From NCBI RefSeq assembly GCF_004005965.1, contig NZ_SACY01000002.1, positions 62,001-126,000 of the forward strand: a stretch of DNA of 64,000 bases. Direction: 5' to 3'. This stretch comes from Sandaracinomonas limnophila (GTDB lineage Bacteria; Bacteroidota; Bacteroidia; Cytophagales; Spirosomataceae). This document shows, piece by piece, positions 34,771 through 43,149 of the stretch. Below the pieces are notes generated by a model, which was given only the letters and a program-made list of their open reading frames with translations, was not told the origin of the DNA and ran no database searches. A program made the translations under genes and the position numbers. How positions within the stretch are numbered: position 1 is the stretch's first letter; every line of letters begins with the position of its first letter.

Positions 34771-36318
34771 ATGGCAAGTCCATCAGAAAAACTCGCCGCC
34801 TCATTAGAGGTTTTGAAAATATTACAGGACAAAGGGAAAATTGCTATAAAAAATAGCGAATTAACCCGAATACATAGGGAAAGATTATTAAAAAATGGCT
34901 TTATTCAAGAAGTTTATTCTGGTTGGTATATCATTTCTTCTCCTAATTTAACTTATGGAGAAAGCACCTCGTGGTATAGTTCGTATTGGAAATTCTGTGA
35001 GCAATATTTAAACTTTTTATATAAAAATCAGTGGTGTTTGTCTGCAGAACAATCTTTAATGATCCATGCCGGAAACTGGACTGTTCCTAAACAATTAATT
35101 ATAAAATCTCCTAAGGCTAATAATTTCAAAACCGACTTACCATTTGGCACGTCCTTATTTCATATGAAATCGGAATTACCTAATAAAACAAGAGTGGAAT
35201 TGGTTGATGGATTGAGAGTATTGAGTTTAGCGAGTACATTGTCAACTATCTCATCAAATACATACACTCAAAATGCAACAGATGTACGTACGGCATTATC
35301 TTTAATAAAATCATCTTCTGATATATTAGCCATATTGTTGGACGAAGGCCAATCAACAATTGCAGGGCGATTAGCGGGTGCTTTTAGAAATAATAATAAA
35401 GATAAAATTGCCGATGAAATTATCAAAACAATGAAAGGACTTGGATATGATGTCCGTGAAAGCGATCCATTCAACCAAAAATTGAAAATTACAATTTCAT
35501 CAAAAGACGCATCACCTTATGTAAATAGAATAAGAATAATGTGGGCAAATTTTAGGGAAATAATAATTAATCACTTCCCTAAGGCCCCAGGTTTACCAAG
35601 TGCAAAAGAAAATTTCATACGTACAATCAATCAAAATTATGTTACTGACGCTTACCACTCTTTGTCTATCGAAAGGTATCAAGTAAGTCCGGAGTTAATT
35701 GAACTTGTTAGAAATGGAAGTTGGAACCATAAAGAAAATGAAGCTGACCGAAAACAAAGAGATGCAATGGCTGCTAAGGGATATTGGGATGCTTTTCAGA
35801 TGGTAGAAAAAAGCATCAGGAAGGTGTTAAATGGAGCGAATGCAGGCGAGGTTTTAAATGATGATCATAGCGATTGGTTTCGTGCTTTGTTTGGACCCAG
35901 TGTAATTTCTGGCATATTAAAACCTTCTGATTTAGCCGGCTATAGAAATAATCAAGTTTATATTACCAATTCAATGCATGTTCCATTAAATAAGGATGCA
36001 GTTCGAGATGCAATGCCTGAATTAATGGATTTATTAGCACAAGAAAGTGAAGCATCGGTAAGGGCTGTATTGGGTCATTTTATTTTTGTATTCATACATC
36101 CATACATGGATGGTAATGGGAGAATGGCAAGATTTATAATGAATTTAATGCTTGCATCTGGTGGATATCCTTGGACAGTTATTCCCGTACAAGAAAGAAG
36201 TAAATATATGAATTCTTTAGAAGAGGCTAGCGTGAATTTAAATATAAAACCTTTCGTAGAACTAATAAGTCATTTAGTAAATGAAACAATGAAAGGCACT
36301 CCAGTTGCTACCATTTAG
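34771..36318 (+). CDS. Fic-domain protein with AbiEi-like N-terminal domain
   Basis: 515 residues. Residues about 1-190 resemble AbiEi-type antitoxin/regulators: an N-terminal wHTH (ELTRIHRERLLKNGFIQEVYSGWYII) followed by a conserved domain with LSAEQSLMIHAGNWTVP and GLRVLSLASTLS. The C-terminal half holds the Fic domain with FIHPYMDGNGRMARF (His443), an intact catalytic motif apart from Tyr for Phe. SLSIERYQVS near residue 292 fits an inhibitory alpha-helix with Arg in place of the usual Gly/Asn. An AbiEi-like regulator fused to a Fic AMPylase in one chain suggests a self-controlled toxin. Preceded by the 24-bp repeat array, its probable operator. Confidence 0.85.
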   Translation: MASPSEKLAASLEVLKILQDKGKIAIKNSELTRIHRERLLKNGFIQEVYSGWYIISSPNLTYGESTSWYSSYWKFCEQYLNFLYKNQWCLSAEQSLMIHAGNWTVPKQLIIKSPKANNFKTDLPFGTSLFHMKSELPNKTRVELVDGLRVLSLASTLSTISSNTYTQNATDVRTALSLIKSSSDILAILLDEGQSTIAGRLAGAFRNNNKDKIADEIIKTMKGLGYDVRESDPFNQKLKITISSKDASPYVNRIRIMWANFREIIINHFPKAPGLPSAKENFIRTINQNYVTDAYHSLSIERYQVSPELIELVRNGSWNHKENEADRKQRDAMAAKGYWDAFQMVEKSIRKVLNGANAGEVLNDDHSDWFRALFGPSVISGILKPSDLAGYRNNQVYITNSMHVPLNKDAVRDAMPELMDLLAQESEASVRAVLGHFIFVFIHPYMDGNGRMARFIMNLMLASGGYPWTVIPVQERSKYMNSLEEASVNLNIKPFVELISHLVNETMKGTPVATI

Positions 36319-36405
36319 TTTGTTTTAAAATACAAAATTTCAAAATAACCATTAGGTTAAATTTGAAATTATATTCTTAAACATATAATCAGACTAATAT
36401 TTATC

Positions 36406-36431
36406 AAATTATATGCATTTAAATATATTTT
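36406..36431. repeat. 26-bp direct repeat, right copy
   Basis: One mismatch from the copy at 31316-31341 and in the same orientation. It lies 88 bp downstream of the Fic gene and about 50 bp before the IS element. The pair encloses 5.1 kb carrying HipBST, the OLD-like ATPase and the Fic protein. Confidence 0.5.
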
Positions 36432-36499
36432 TAAAGATTAATGAATTTTCGAAGTTTACCGGTATTTGTAAGTGTAAGTACCCCTGTAAGTATCCCTAA

Positions 36500-37348
36500 T
36501 TAACAGACAGTCAAAACTGTAGATATGGGGTTTTTAAGTACTTTTTCTTTCCATTCCTTAGGGGTTAAATTCCCTAAAGATTCATGGGGTCTTTTGTAAT
36601 TATATTCTTCAATCCACTCATTTGTTAATTTTCTTACATCGTTTAGTTCAAAAAAAAGATAAGCATCAAGTACTGCTTCGCGGTAAAGACGATTAAATCT
36701 TTCAATAAATCCATTCTGCATTGGTCGTCCTGGTTGGATGAATTGTAAGGTTATTTCTTTAACATTACACCAAATCTCTAAATCCTTCGAGGTAAACTCT
36801 GGCCCGTTGTCTGAACGAAGGACAGCAGGTTTTCCTCTTTCATCGATAATTCTTTCTAAAGTTCTAATAACACGCTTAGAAGAAAGCGAAGTATCAATTT
36901 CGATTGCTAAGGCTTCTCTTGAACAATCATCCATTACATTAAACGTACGAAAGCGTCTACCGCTTACTATGCTGTCGCTCATAAAATCCATGCTCCAGAT
37001 TGCATTTACATTTTTCTGGGTCGCTAAAGGCTGCTTTACACGAGCTGGTAATCTTCTTTTCCCTTTACGCTTACGGTTAAGCTTTAATAGTTTATAGACT
37101 CTGTAAACCTTTTTATGATTCCAAACATTACCTGCTCGCCTCGAGTAAGCAAATAACTTCCTAAATCCATAAGAAGGGTGCTTGAAAGCTAAATCTTGTA
37201 AGACTTCAATCACTTCAGTATCATCTTTCTTACTTTGATAATAATACTGTGACCGAGGTAATTTAGTCAGCTTGCAGGCCCTGCTAACAGGTATTTCATA
37301 CTCCTCAACAATTTGCTGAGTTAATTCCCTTTGTTGGCAGGACCCCAA
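36500..37348 (-). CDS. IS3-family transposase OrfB
   Basis: 282 residues with an N-terminal HTH_21-type region and an rve integrase core. The catalytic DDE residues are visible: Asp in AIWSMDFMSDS (about 117), Asp in LRSDNGPEFTS (about 178) and Glu in GFIERFNRLYREAVLDAY (about 214). The assigned start is a TTG inside the orfA overlap; in practice the protein is probably made as a fusion by -1 frameshifting on the A7G run. The stop codon lies inside the left terminal repeat, as usual for IS3 elements. This reading frame is intact. Confidence 0.9.
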   Translation of the reverse strand: MGSCQQRELTQQIVEEYEIPVSRACKLTKLPRSQYYYQSKKDDTEVIEVLQDLAFKHPSYGFRKLFAYSRRAGNVWNHKKVYRVYKLLKLNRKRKGKRRLPARVKQPLATQKNVNAIWSMDFMSDSIVSGRRFRTFNVMDDCSREALAIEIDTSLSSKRVIRTLERIIDERGKPAVLRSDNGPEFTSKDLEIWCNVKEITLQFIQPGRPMQNGFIERFNRLYREAVLDAYLFFELNDVRKLTNEWIEEYNYKRPHESLGNLTPKEWKEKVLKNPISTVLTVC

Positions 37349-37611
37349 CCTTTTTTTGAGATTACATCCTTTAAAACGGAATGGTCTAAACTCAGCTCTG
37401 CAAACATCCGCTTGAGCCTAAAATTTTCCTCCTCAAGCTCTTTTAATCGCTTTACATCACTGACAACCATTCCGCCATACTTATTCTTCCACTGATAAAA
37501 TGTGCCTTCGGCAATGGCATGTTCTCGGCAAATATCTCGAACGGTTCTACCGCTCTCTTGCTGTTTCAAAATCGAAACAATGTGTGTTTCTGTAAATCAG
37601 GTATTCTTCAT
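37321..37611 (-). pseudogene. IS3-family OrfA with in-frame TGA at codon 5
   Basis: From the ATG at 37609-37611 the frame reads MKNT, then TGA (37597-37599), then FTETHIVSILKQQESGRTVRD, the normal OrfA N-terminus, through an HTH and a Leu-zipper-like helix to the slippery A7G. The family usually has Arg at codon 5 (e.g. KSRFTEAQIV), so a CGA to TGA change is the simplest explanation. Restart at the TTG 37569 would remove part of the first helix. The copy is probably unable to transpose on its own, although downstream re-initiation cannot be excluded. Confidence 0.75.
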
Positions 37612-37788
37612 ATGCAATTTAAAATTAAAGGTTTTTTCTTCAATTTTAAACTTTCTGCTATTTAGGGCCACTTACATCAGTAAAGTGTTCTGCGTTCAAA
37701 AATCTGAACTTGAATTTTTAAGTAACGAATTCTATCAGATAATAACCAAACATGCAGGATTTAAATAATTATTAAATTTTCATAAGTT

Positions 37789-38385
37789 TCAATTTCCCAA
37801 TATTATAGTTTGAAGACCACTGTATTCCCACAATTCAAAACCCATGGCATTTATTTCTTGATGAGGTAAATTTGCTCCTTGAGGCAACAAAACCCAAAGT
37901 CTACCAAATGCCTGTGTAGCATTTACATTCTGAGGAGAAGAAGCAGTAAAATTGCAAAAACAACATTTTTTTGATCTGAATCTTTTAATATATCGATTTA
38001 TAACTGGAACTTCCAAAACTGTTTCCAAAGATGAATTCAATTGCTTAATACCTTTTAAAGATGCTGAGGCAAAATCATGTCGATTCTTTATTTCATTAAA
38101 AATAAAATCACTCTTATTTGTTGTAAATACAATCGCATCACATCTCTTTTTACCATGCTGAAATGCATTATTTTGTTTTGAAATAAATCTATCATAATCA
38201 AATATTAATACTTCACTATTTTTTTCATTCCTATATTTAGCCTCTCCTTTTTCAAAGCTAGAAATTTTAACTTCTTTATTAACATCTATTAAACCAAAGT
38301 TTAAATTATTAGTTTTTTGACAAACATCTAACTCATTGTGATTCATTAGACTATAATATTTAACAAACTTCTCAATCATATTCAT
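37789..38385 (-). CDS. PD-(D/E)xK-like protein, partner of the adjacent ATPase
   Basis: 198 residues. CDAIVFTTNKSDFIFNEIKN places Asp83, Glu98 and Lys100 in the D-x(n)-E-x-K order of PD-(D/E)xK nucleases, followed by a helix with Gln115 (SLKGIKQLNSSL). A short CCFCNF segment at about 136-141 could bind metal. The gene overlaps the end of the ATPase gene by 14 bp, so the two are translated together. The pairing of an AAA ATPase with a small nuclease resembles defence modules such as Septu in outline, but PtuB has an HNH motif and this does not. Nuclease assignment is by motif only. Confidence 0.55.
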   Translation of the reverse strand: MNMIEKFVKYYSLMNHNELDVCQKTNNLNFGLIDVNKEVKISSFEKGEAKYRNEKNSEVLIFDYDRFISKQNNAFQHGKKRCDAIVFTTNKSDFIFNEIKNRHDFASASLKGIKQLNSSLETVLEVPVINRYIKRFRSKKCCFCNFTASSPQNVNATQAFGRLWVLLPQGANLPHQEINAMGFELWEYSGLQTIILGN

Positions 38386-39535
38386 CTGTTATTTTAGAAA
38401 TCGAATTGTATGAATTATAAATGTCGTTTATAGTATCAGAAAGTGAATTGGTATTAACTAATCTCTCATTTTGAATGATTAAATCTTGCAACCGCCCTTC
38501 AGAAACCTGATAAACGCCCAATTTTGAATAGTCATATTGTGCGAACTCTTCACTATTTTCGTCATATGACTTTATCATTAAATTTAAATGATTTATAATA
38601 TAAGGGCTATGCGTTGATATAAAAAGACTCATATCATTTTCATTTCTCATAAAACAATCTCTTATTAATTCTTCCATTAATTTAAATTGTGCATCTGGGA
38701 AAAGGCTTAATTCCGGTTCTTCAATATGAATATATATTTTTTTACCTAATTCACTTAAATTCTTTGTTGGTCTAAAATCTGTTAGGCTATCTATTGAAGA
38801 TAAATAGCTCAACACAGAACGATTAAAGGCATCTTCAAATTCAAATTTAGAAGCAAAATATTTTGAAATTAAAGTGATTGGTGCAGAGCTTTGTATACCT
38901 GAAGAACTATTTTTAAACTCAAGTTCAAAATCACTATTAATTGATTCAATTTTATATTCTTTTCCCTTATTCGTTTTCTTAGATATAAATTTTAATCCTA
39001 CATGGTTTAATTGAACACTCTTTAAAATGTCTGAAGCTAATTCAAAATCTTTAAAAACCTCATGAAAGTAAAATCCTAAATAAGCCCCCGCAAGTGATGC
39101 ACTTCTACTTGCCCAAAGTGGAATAATATTTCTATTTTCTGTTATAAAGCTAACTTTTGTAAAATGCAAATTTTTACTTGATATCAAATTTGAACGATAT
39201 AATTTTTTATCGGAATATTTAATTATTATCTCTTCACCACTTTCAAATTTAACTTTATAAATTATCCGAGTATTGGGGCCCAAAAATTCTTCTAATCCAC
39301 TATATTTAAAATGTTTTACAATGTGGAACCTAAAGGGACTTTTAGAAATTTTACTATTTTTAAGATAGGAACGAATATTTTCCATCTTAAAAATATATCT
39401 AAACAATGAAATGCATTTCATCAATGTACTCTTTCCGCTCCCTGATTCGCCAATAACCACTGTAAATGGTTTTATCTCTTCGATATTAACTTCTTTTAAG
39501 GGACCAAAATTTTGAATTAATATTGACTCTTTCAT
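38372..39535 (-). CDS. AAA family ATPase (ABC/RloA-type), upstream partner of a PD-(D/E)xK-like gene
   Basis: 387 residues from the ATG at 39533-39535; ATG 39577 or TTG 39580 would add 14-15 polar residues. Walker A GESGSGKST at 29-37 follows the typical opening ESILIQNFGPLKEVNIE. A signature-like SSSGIQS lies near 205, Walker B YIHIEEPELSLFPDAQ near 275-290 and the switch His in STHSPYIINHL near 318. No TOPRIM or other effector domain is fused, so the effector role falls to the downstream gene. Members of this ATPase class act in anti-phage or plasmid-defence modules (PtuA, RloA-like). It is adjacent to the IS element. Confidence 0.75.
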   Translation of the reverse strand: MKESILIQNFGPLKEVNIEEIKPFTVVIGESGSGKSTLMKCISLFRYIFKMENIRSYLKNSKISKSPFRFHIVKHFKYSGLEEFLGPNTRIIYKVKFESGEEIIIKYSDKKLYRSNLISSKNLHFTKVSFITENRNIIPLWASRSASLAGAYLGFYFHEVFKDFELASDILKSVQLNHVGLKFISKKTNKGKEYKIESINSDFELEFKNSSSGIQSSAPITLISKYFASKFEFEDAFNRSVLSYLSSIDSLTDFRPTKNLSELGKKIYIHIEEPELSLFPDAQFKLMEELIRDCFMRNENDMSLFISTHSPYIINHLNLMIKSYDENSEEFAQYDYSKLGVYQVSEGRLQDLIIQNERLVNTNSLSDTINDIYNSYNSISKITDEYD

Positions 39536-39960
39536 AATCCCATTATTAAATGTATTTTTCTTATTTTTTATGGACATCAAATTTAGAGAAATTAATTTCT
39601 AATTAAACTATATTCTACAGGTTTTTAATTTATATTTAACCAAGAGTCCCATTTTAATCCTAATTTAATATATGCTATAACACATAAATAACCTATTAAT
39701 AACCTATTCCCTGCGGAATTCACCTCCTAAACCATAGCTTAGAGGGCAATTTATGCAAGCTAATATTCATCAGGACTAAAAAGCAGGCATTTAGATTAAT
39801 TCGTATAATTACAACTAATAATCATGGTTAATCACAACTTTCCGTTATTAATTAAAATTTAAAATGACAAACACAAAAAACATTAGTAAAAAAAAATTAA
39901 TTTTAGCGACAATAATAAGATTTTCATTTAATGGCGGAAAATAATTAAAAAAAATAAATA
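39536..39960. other. 425-bp AT-rich leader region of the capsule locus
   Basis: Between the divergent ATPase gene and the Wzi gene. It contains a 26-codon ORF (39864-39944) ending 16 bp before the Wzi start and a short inverted pair TAGCTT/AAGCTA around 39735-39760. Otherwise I see only AT-rich sequence; a promoter for the Wzi gene should lie here. Confidence 0.4.
39864..39944 (+). CDS. Possible 26-codon leader peptide before the Wzi gene
   Basis: ATG at 39864, TAA at 39942-39944. The peptide is basic, with KNISKKKLILATIIRFSFN as its main part, and ends 16 bp before the Wzi ATG. Such short ORFs can act as leader peptides, but AT-rich sequence produces them by chance; there is no independent support. 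Confidence 0.25.
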   Translation: MTNTKNISKKKLILATIIRFSFNGGK

Positions 39961-41412
39961 ATGTTTACAATTATTAAAACAATTTCTTTTTGCCTCTTTT
40001 TAAGTACTTATTTAACAATATTTGCTCAAAAATCTAATTCATTTTATTTGAATAGTGGAATAGATTTTTACGTGTCGAACAACAATATAACACCCTATTG
40101 GTTAAGAAATAATCAATATGGCAAAGTTCCATTAAAAAATCCAACAACGGTTATTGATCTTAGGATGGGAAATGTTTACAAACTAAGAAACACAAAGTAT
40201 ATTTTAAAGTATGAAATTGAATTAACCAAACAATTTGGTCAAGAAAACAATTTTTGGATAACACAAGGATATTTAGGTTTAAAAAATAAATTATTTGACC
40301 TTTATTTTGGAAGAAGAAGAGAAATATTTGGCTTGGGAGACACATTATTGACATCTGGTTTTTATGCATGGAGTGGGAATGCTGTACCAATTCCAAAAAT
40401 TCAAATAGGATCAAACGGATTTATCAATATTTTCAAAGGAAAAATAGGTCTGTTTTTTAATTATGCTCACGGATGGAGAGACAACCAAATGTATATTAAA
40501 AATGGCTTTTTACACCAAAAAAGCATCTATTTCAGATTAGGAAAACCTCATAATAAATTTAATCTCTTTTACGGTATTAACCATCAAGTATATTGGGGAG
40601 GTCAAAGGTTTGATGATAATAATAATCTTAATGCAACCTATGGTAGTGGTTTGGCATCGTATTTTTATGTCGTTACTGGAATTAAAAGTAAAAATCTTGT
40701 TAATCCTGATGAAAATTCAAATCCTGACGAATTAGGAAATCAATTTGGAAATCATCTAGGTTCAATCGATATTTTGGCATCATATAAATCAAAAATAGGT
40801 GAAATTTCAATTTATAGACAATTTGCGTATGAAACGGGTAGAATTTTAAATTTAACCACTGCAAATGATGGAATTAGTGGAATAAGTATAAAAATGGGAG
40901 CAAATAAAATAATTGAAAAATTTAATATAGAATATATTTACACCTTCAATCAAGGCTATTTTGATTCTGGTATTTCTAAATTTTTAAATTTGAAAGATAC
41001 ACATGAGGGCGAAAGAGAGAGCTATTTCAATCATTCATATGGCCCATGGCAATATTGGGGAAAAGGTATTGGCACACCCATTATAATTTATAACCCAGAT
41101 AGTGGAAATGGTAATGATATTTTTTTTTATAAAAATGCAATAAAGGCCATTAGTATAAATACAATAGGATATTTAAAAAATATAAAATTAAGATATTTAA
41201 TAAAATTTAGCCATGGCACCTATTACACTCCATCAAAATATATGACTTATGATGAACCTACTGATCCTGAGAAACAATTTTCTATTGGAATAAATTTGGA
41301 AAAAACTCTAAATAAAGAAATAAAGTTAAATTTAGGTATAGGTTTGGATTCTGGAAAAATGTTAAAAGAAACAATTGGGGGCAAATTAGGATTAAGATAT
41401 TTTTTAAGATGA
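39961..41412 (+). CDS. Capsule assembly Wzi family outer-membrane protein
   Basis: 483 residues, signal peptide to about residue 21 (TIFAQKS). The mature chain is a series of amphipathic beta-strands with the family pattern near the start (PYWLRNNQYGKVPLKNPT), followed by GYLGLKNKLFDLYFGRRREIFG and FNLFYGINHQVYWGG, ending in LGLRYFLR as an outer-membrane barrel strand. Wzi proteins act at the outer membrane in attaching or organising capsular polysaccharide. It marks the left end of the polysaccharide locus; the biosynthetic operon runs toward it on the other strand with only a 3-bp gap between stops. Confidence 0.85.
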   Translation: MFTIIKTISFCLFLSTYLTIFAQKSNSFYLNSGIDFYVSNNNITPYWLRNNQYGKVPLKNPTTVIDLRMGNVYKLRNTKYILKYEIELTKQFGQENNFWITQGYLGLKNKLFDLYFGRRREIFGLGDTLLTSGFYAWSGNAVPIPKIQIGSNGFINIFKGKIGLFFNYAHGWRDNQMYIKNGFLHQKSIYFRLGKPHNKFNLFYGINHQVYWGGQRFDDNNNLNATYGSGLASYFYVVTGIKSKNLVNPDENSNPDELGNQFGNHLGSIDILASYKSKIGEISIYRQFAYETGRILNLTTANDGISGISIKMGANKIIEKFNIEYIYTFNQGYFDSGISKFLNLKDTHEGERESYFNHSYGPWQYWGKGIGTPIIIYNPDSGNGNDIFFYKNAIKAISINTIGYLKNIKLRYLIKFSHGTYYTPSKYMTYDEPTDPEKQFSIGINLEKTLNKEIKLNLGIGLDSGKMLKETIGGKLGLRYFLR

Positions 41413-41415
41413 TTT

Positions 41416-42156
41416 TCATTCTACTCTTCCTTCCCTATTTGTAACAATATTATTTGCCCCAGGAGGTGGTAATGGTGATAATTTTTTCTTTCTAGAAGCA
41501 ATTTGCAAAATCAAAGAATTCGCCTTACAATTTCTTAATATTACAACAAGATTTACTAATGCTTTTTCTTTAGAAACTATTGCGACGATCGTTAAAAAAA
41601 TCAATTTTATATCTAAAAGAAAACTTCTATTTTCAATATAAAATATACCCAACATACTTTTACCAGGACGAATTAATTGATTGTATGCGATATCGGGATC
41701 AATTTGGTCCTTCAATATATCTCCTTCATCTGAGAAAACAATAGAAGAGAAATCAGTTATGCCAGGCTTGACAGTTAATAATTTTTTTTCTTCTAATGTG
41801 TAAAGATCTGTTTCTCTTTTGACATTTGGTCTTGGACCAACTAAACTCATATCCCCTAATAAAACATTCCAAAGTTGTGTCAACTCATCAAGTTTATATT
41901 TTCTTATAAATTTGCCTACTCCTGTAATACGTTTATCATTTGATGAGGTAGAATCCACACCTGATTTATCTGCATTTACAATCATAGACCTAAGCTTGAT
42001 CATTCTAAAAAGTTTTTCTTTTTTACCTACCCTAGGAGCAATATAAAATGGAGAGTGCCAATCTTGTATCCAAACTAAAAACATAACTGGTATTAATATA
42101 GGTGACGCCAATACTAGACCAATGAGTGCACAAATAAAATCAAATATCCTTTTCAT
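41416..42156 (-). CDS. Initiating sugar-phosphate transferase (PglC-like monotopic PGT)
   Basis: 246 residues. A single N-terminal re-entrant helix (FDFICALIGLVLASPILIPVMF) is followed by the bacterial sugar transferase core: RVGKKEKLFRMIKLRSM, the catalytic Asp-Glu in KLDELTQLWNVLLGDMSLVGPRP and PGITDFSSI. It lacks the four extra helices of WbaP/WcaJ, so it is the short PglC type. It transfers a phospho-sugar from its UDP-donor to undecaprenyl phosphate and starts repeat-unit assembly at the cytoplasmic face. The last 45 residues are a basic and proline-containing extension. It is the last gene of the minus-strand operon. Confidence 0.9.
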   Translation of the reverse strand: MKRIFDFICALIGLVLASPILIPVMFLVWIQDWHSPFYIAPRVGKKEKLFRMIKLRSMIVNADKSGVDSTSSNDKRITGVGKFIRKYKLDELTQLWNVLLGDMSLVGPRPNVKRETDLYTLEEKKLLTVKPGITDFSSIVFSDEGDILKDQIDPDIAYNQLIRPGKSMLGIFYIENRSFLLDIKLIFLTIVAIVSKEKALVNLVVILRNCKANSLILQIASRKKKLSPLPPPGANNIVTNREGRVE

Positions 42157-42158
42157 TT

Positions 42159-43145
42159 TTATTTAACTAAATCAATAATTGTTTCAATAATTTGTTCTTC
42201 TTTGATATAATATAATTGCTCTAATGCCTTACTTGTTGGAGCTGGCGAATCCGGCAAAGTTATCCTTTTAGGAGAACTTTTTAAAGCTAATAAGTCCACT
42301 CTCTCAACTATTGAAGCAATTATTTCTGACGCAATTCCACATGAACTCCAGTCTCCATCAACAACTAATAGTCTACCAGTTTTATTTACAGATTGAATAA
42401 TGTTTTCCAATTTCAATGGATTCAAAACTCTTAAATCAAAAAAATCTGATTTTATCCCTTGTGTGTTTTCGAGATGTTCACAAGCTTTTTCACAAAGCAA
42501 TGAAGTATAGCTGATCCCAACAACAGTTATATCATCCCCATTTCTAAGTTTTTGTGGCAATACTTCGTTTAAATCTAAGATTTCAATTTCTGTGTATTCT
42601 TCTTCTTTTTCATACAACCAACGATCATCTAAAAACACTACAGGGTCATTTGATAATACACTTGATATCATTAGATCTCTTGCGTCTTTAGCTGTATAAG
42701 GCATAACCACTTTCAATCCTGGAATATGAGCAAACCAACTATGTAACGATTGTGAATGTTGTGCCCCTTGCTCTCCACCCCTATTAATTATAGCTCTAAA
42801 TGTTGCAGGGGCAGTAGAATTCCCGCCAAACATGTGACGCCATTTTGCCGCTTGTGTAACAATTTGATCAACCGCAAGTAACATAAAGTCAACTCTTGGA
42901 TGTACAATCATTGGTCTGTAGCCACAAATTGAAGCACCTACAGTCGCGCCAGTTGTTGCCAATTCAGAAACAGGACAATCAATAACTCTATCTTTACCAA
43001 ATTTCTTATCTAAATCAGTCATTGTGGCACCTACATACCAAGGGCTCCACAAACCTTGACCTATAATAAAAAAGTCGGGATGATTTGTTAATAAGTACTC
43101 GTAAGCCTCTAAGATGCCTGCTGCATATGTTGTTGTTTTTTTCAT
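42159..43145 (-). CDS. TPP-dependent 2-oxoacid dehydrogenase E1 beta-like subunit
   Basis: 328 residues with the transketolase pyrimidine-binding and C-terminal domains of E1 beta (pyruvate/acetoin/branched-chain type). GGEQGAQHSQSLHSWFAHIPGLKVVMPYTAKDARDLM around residues 118-155 and the C-terminal LLVVDGDWSSCGIASEI segment are diagnostic. It pairs with the alpha-like gene 4 bp upstream to make a TPP enzyme. No E2 lipoyl acyltransferase or E3 is encoded nearby, and all neighbours make polysaccharide precursors, so it may catalyse a decarboxylating C-C ligation or redox step on a nucleotide sugar. It stops 2 bp before the initiating transferase gene. Confidence 0.82.
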   Translation of the reverse strand: MKKTTTYAAGILEAYEYLLTNHPDFFIIGQGLWSPWYVGATMTDLDKKFGKDRVIDCPVSELATTGATVGASICGYRPMIVHPRVDFMLLAVDQIVTQAAKWRHMFGGNSTAPATFRAIINRGGEQGAQHSQSLHSWFAHIPGLKVVMPYTAKDARDLMISSVLSNDPVVFLDDRWLYEKEEEYTEIEILDLNEVLPQKLRNGDDITVVGISYTSLLCEKACEHLENTQGIKSDFFDLRVLNPLKLENIIQSVNKTGRLLVVDGDWSSCGIASEIIASIVERVDLLALKSSPKRITLPDSPAPTSKALEQLYYIKEEQIIETIIDLVK

Positions 43146-43149
43146 CAGT

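Larger units (their letters stand above)
36485..37676 (-). mobile_element. IS3-family insertion sequence, 1192 bp
   Basis: Terminal inverted repeats TGTAAGTATCCCTAATTAAC (from 36485) and TGTAAGTGGCCCTAAATAGC (from 37676 on the other strand) match over about 26 bp with five mismatches. Inside are an orfA HTH gene and an orfB DDE transposase joined by an A7G slippery site (37351-37357). No 3-4-bp target duplication is evident. The left end carries an extra 12-bp tandem copy (TGTAAGTACCCC at 36473-36484). The element separates the Fic gene from the ATPase/PD-(D/E)xK pair. Confidence 0.88.

Noticed and set aside
34629-34832. Minus-strand protein with NYKIVLCQ repeats
   Set aside because: It is only the 24-bp DNA repeat array read in frame (8 codons per unit); the composition is not protein-like.
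37789-39535. Septu (PtuA/PtuB) system
   Set aside because: The ATPase fits loosely, but the small partner has no HNH motif; the visible motif is PD-(D/E)xK-like.
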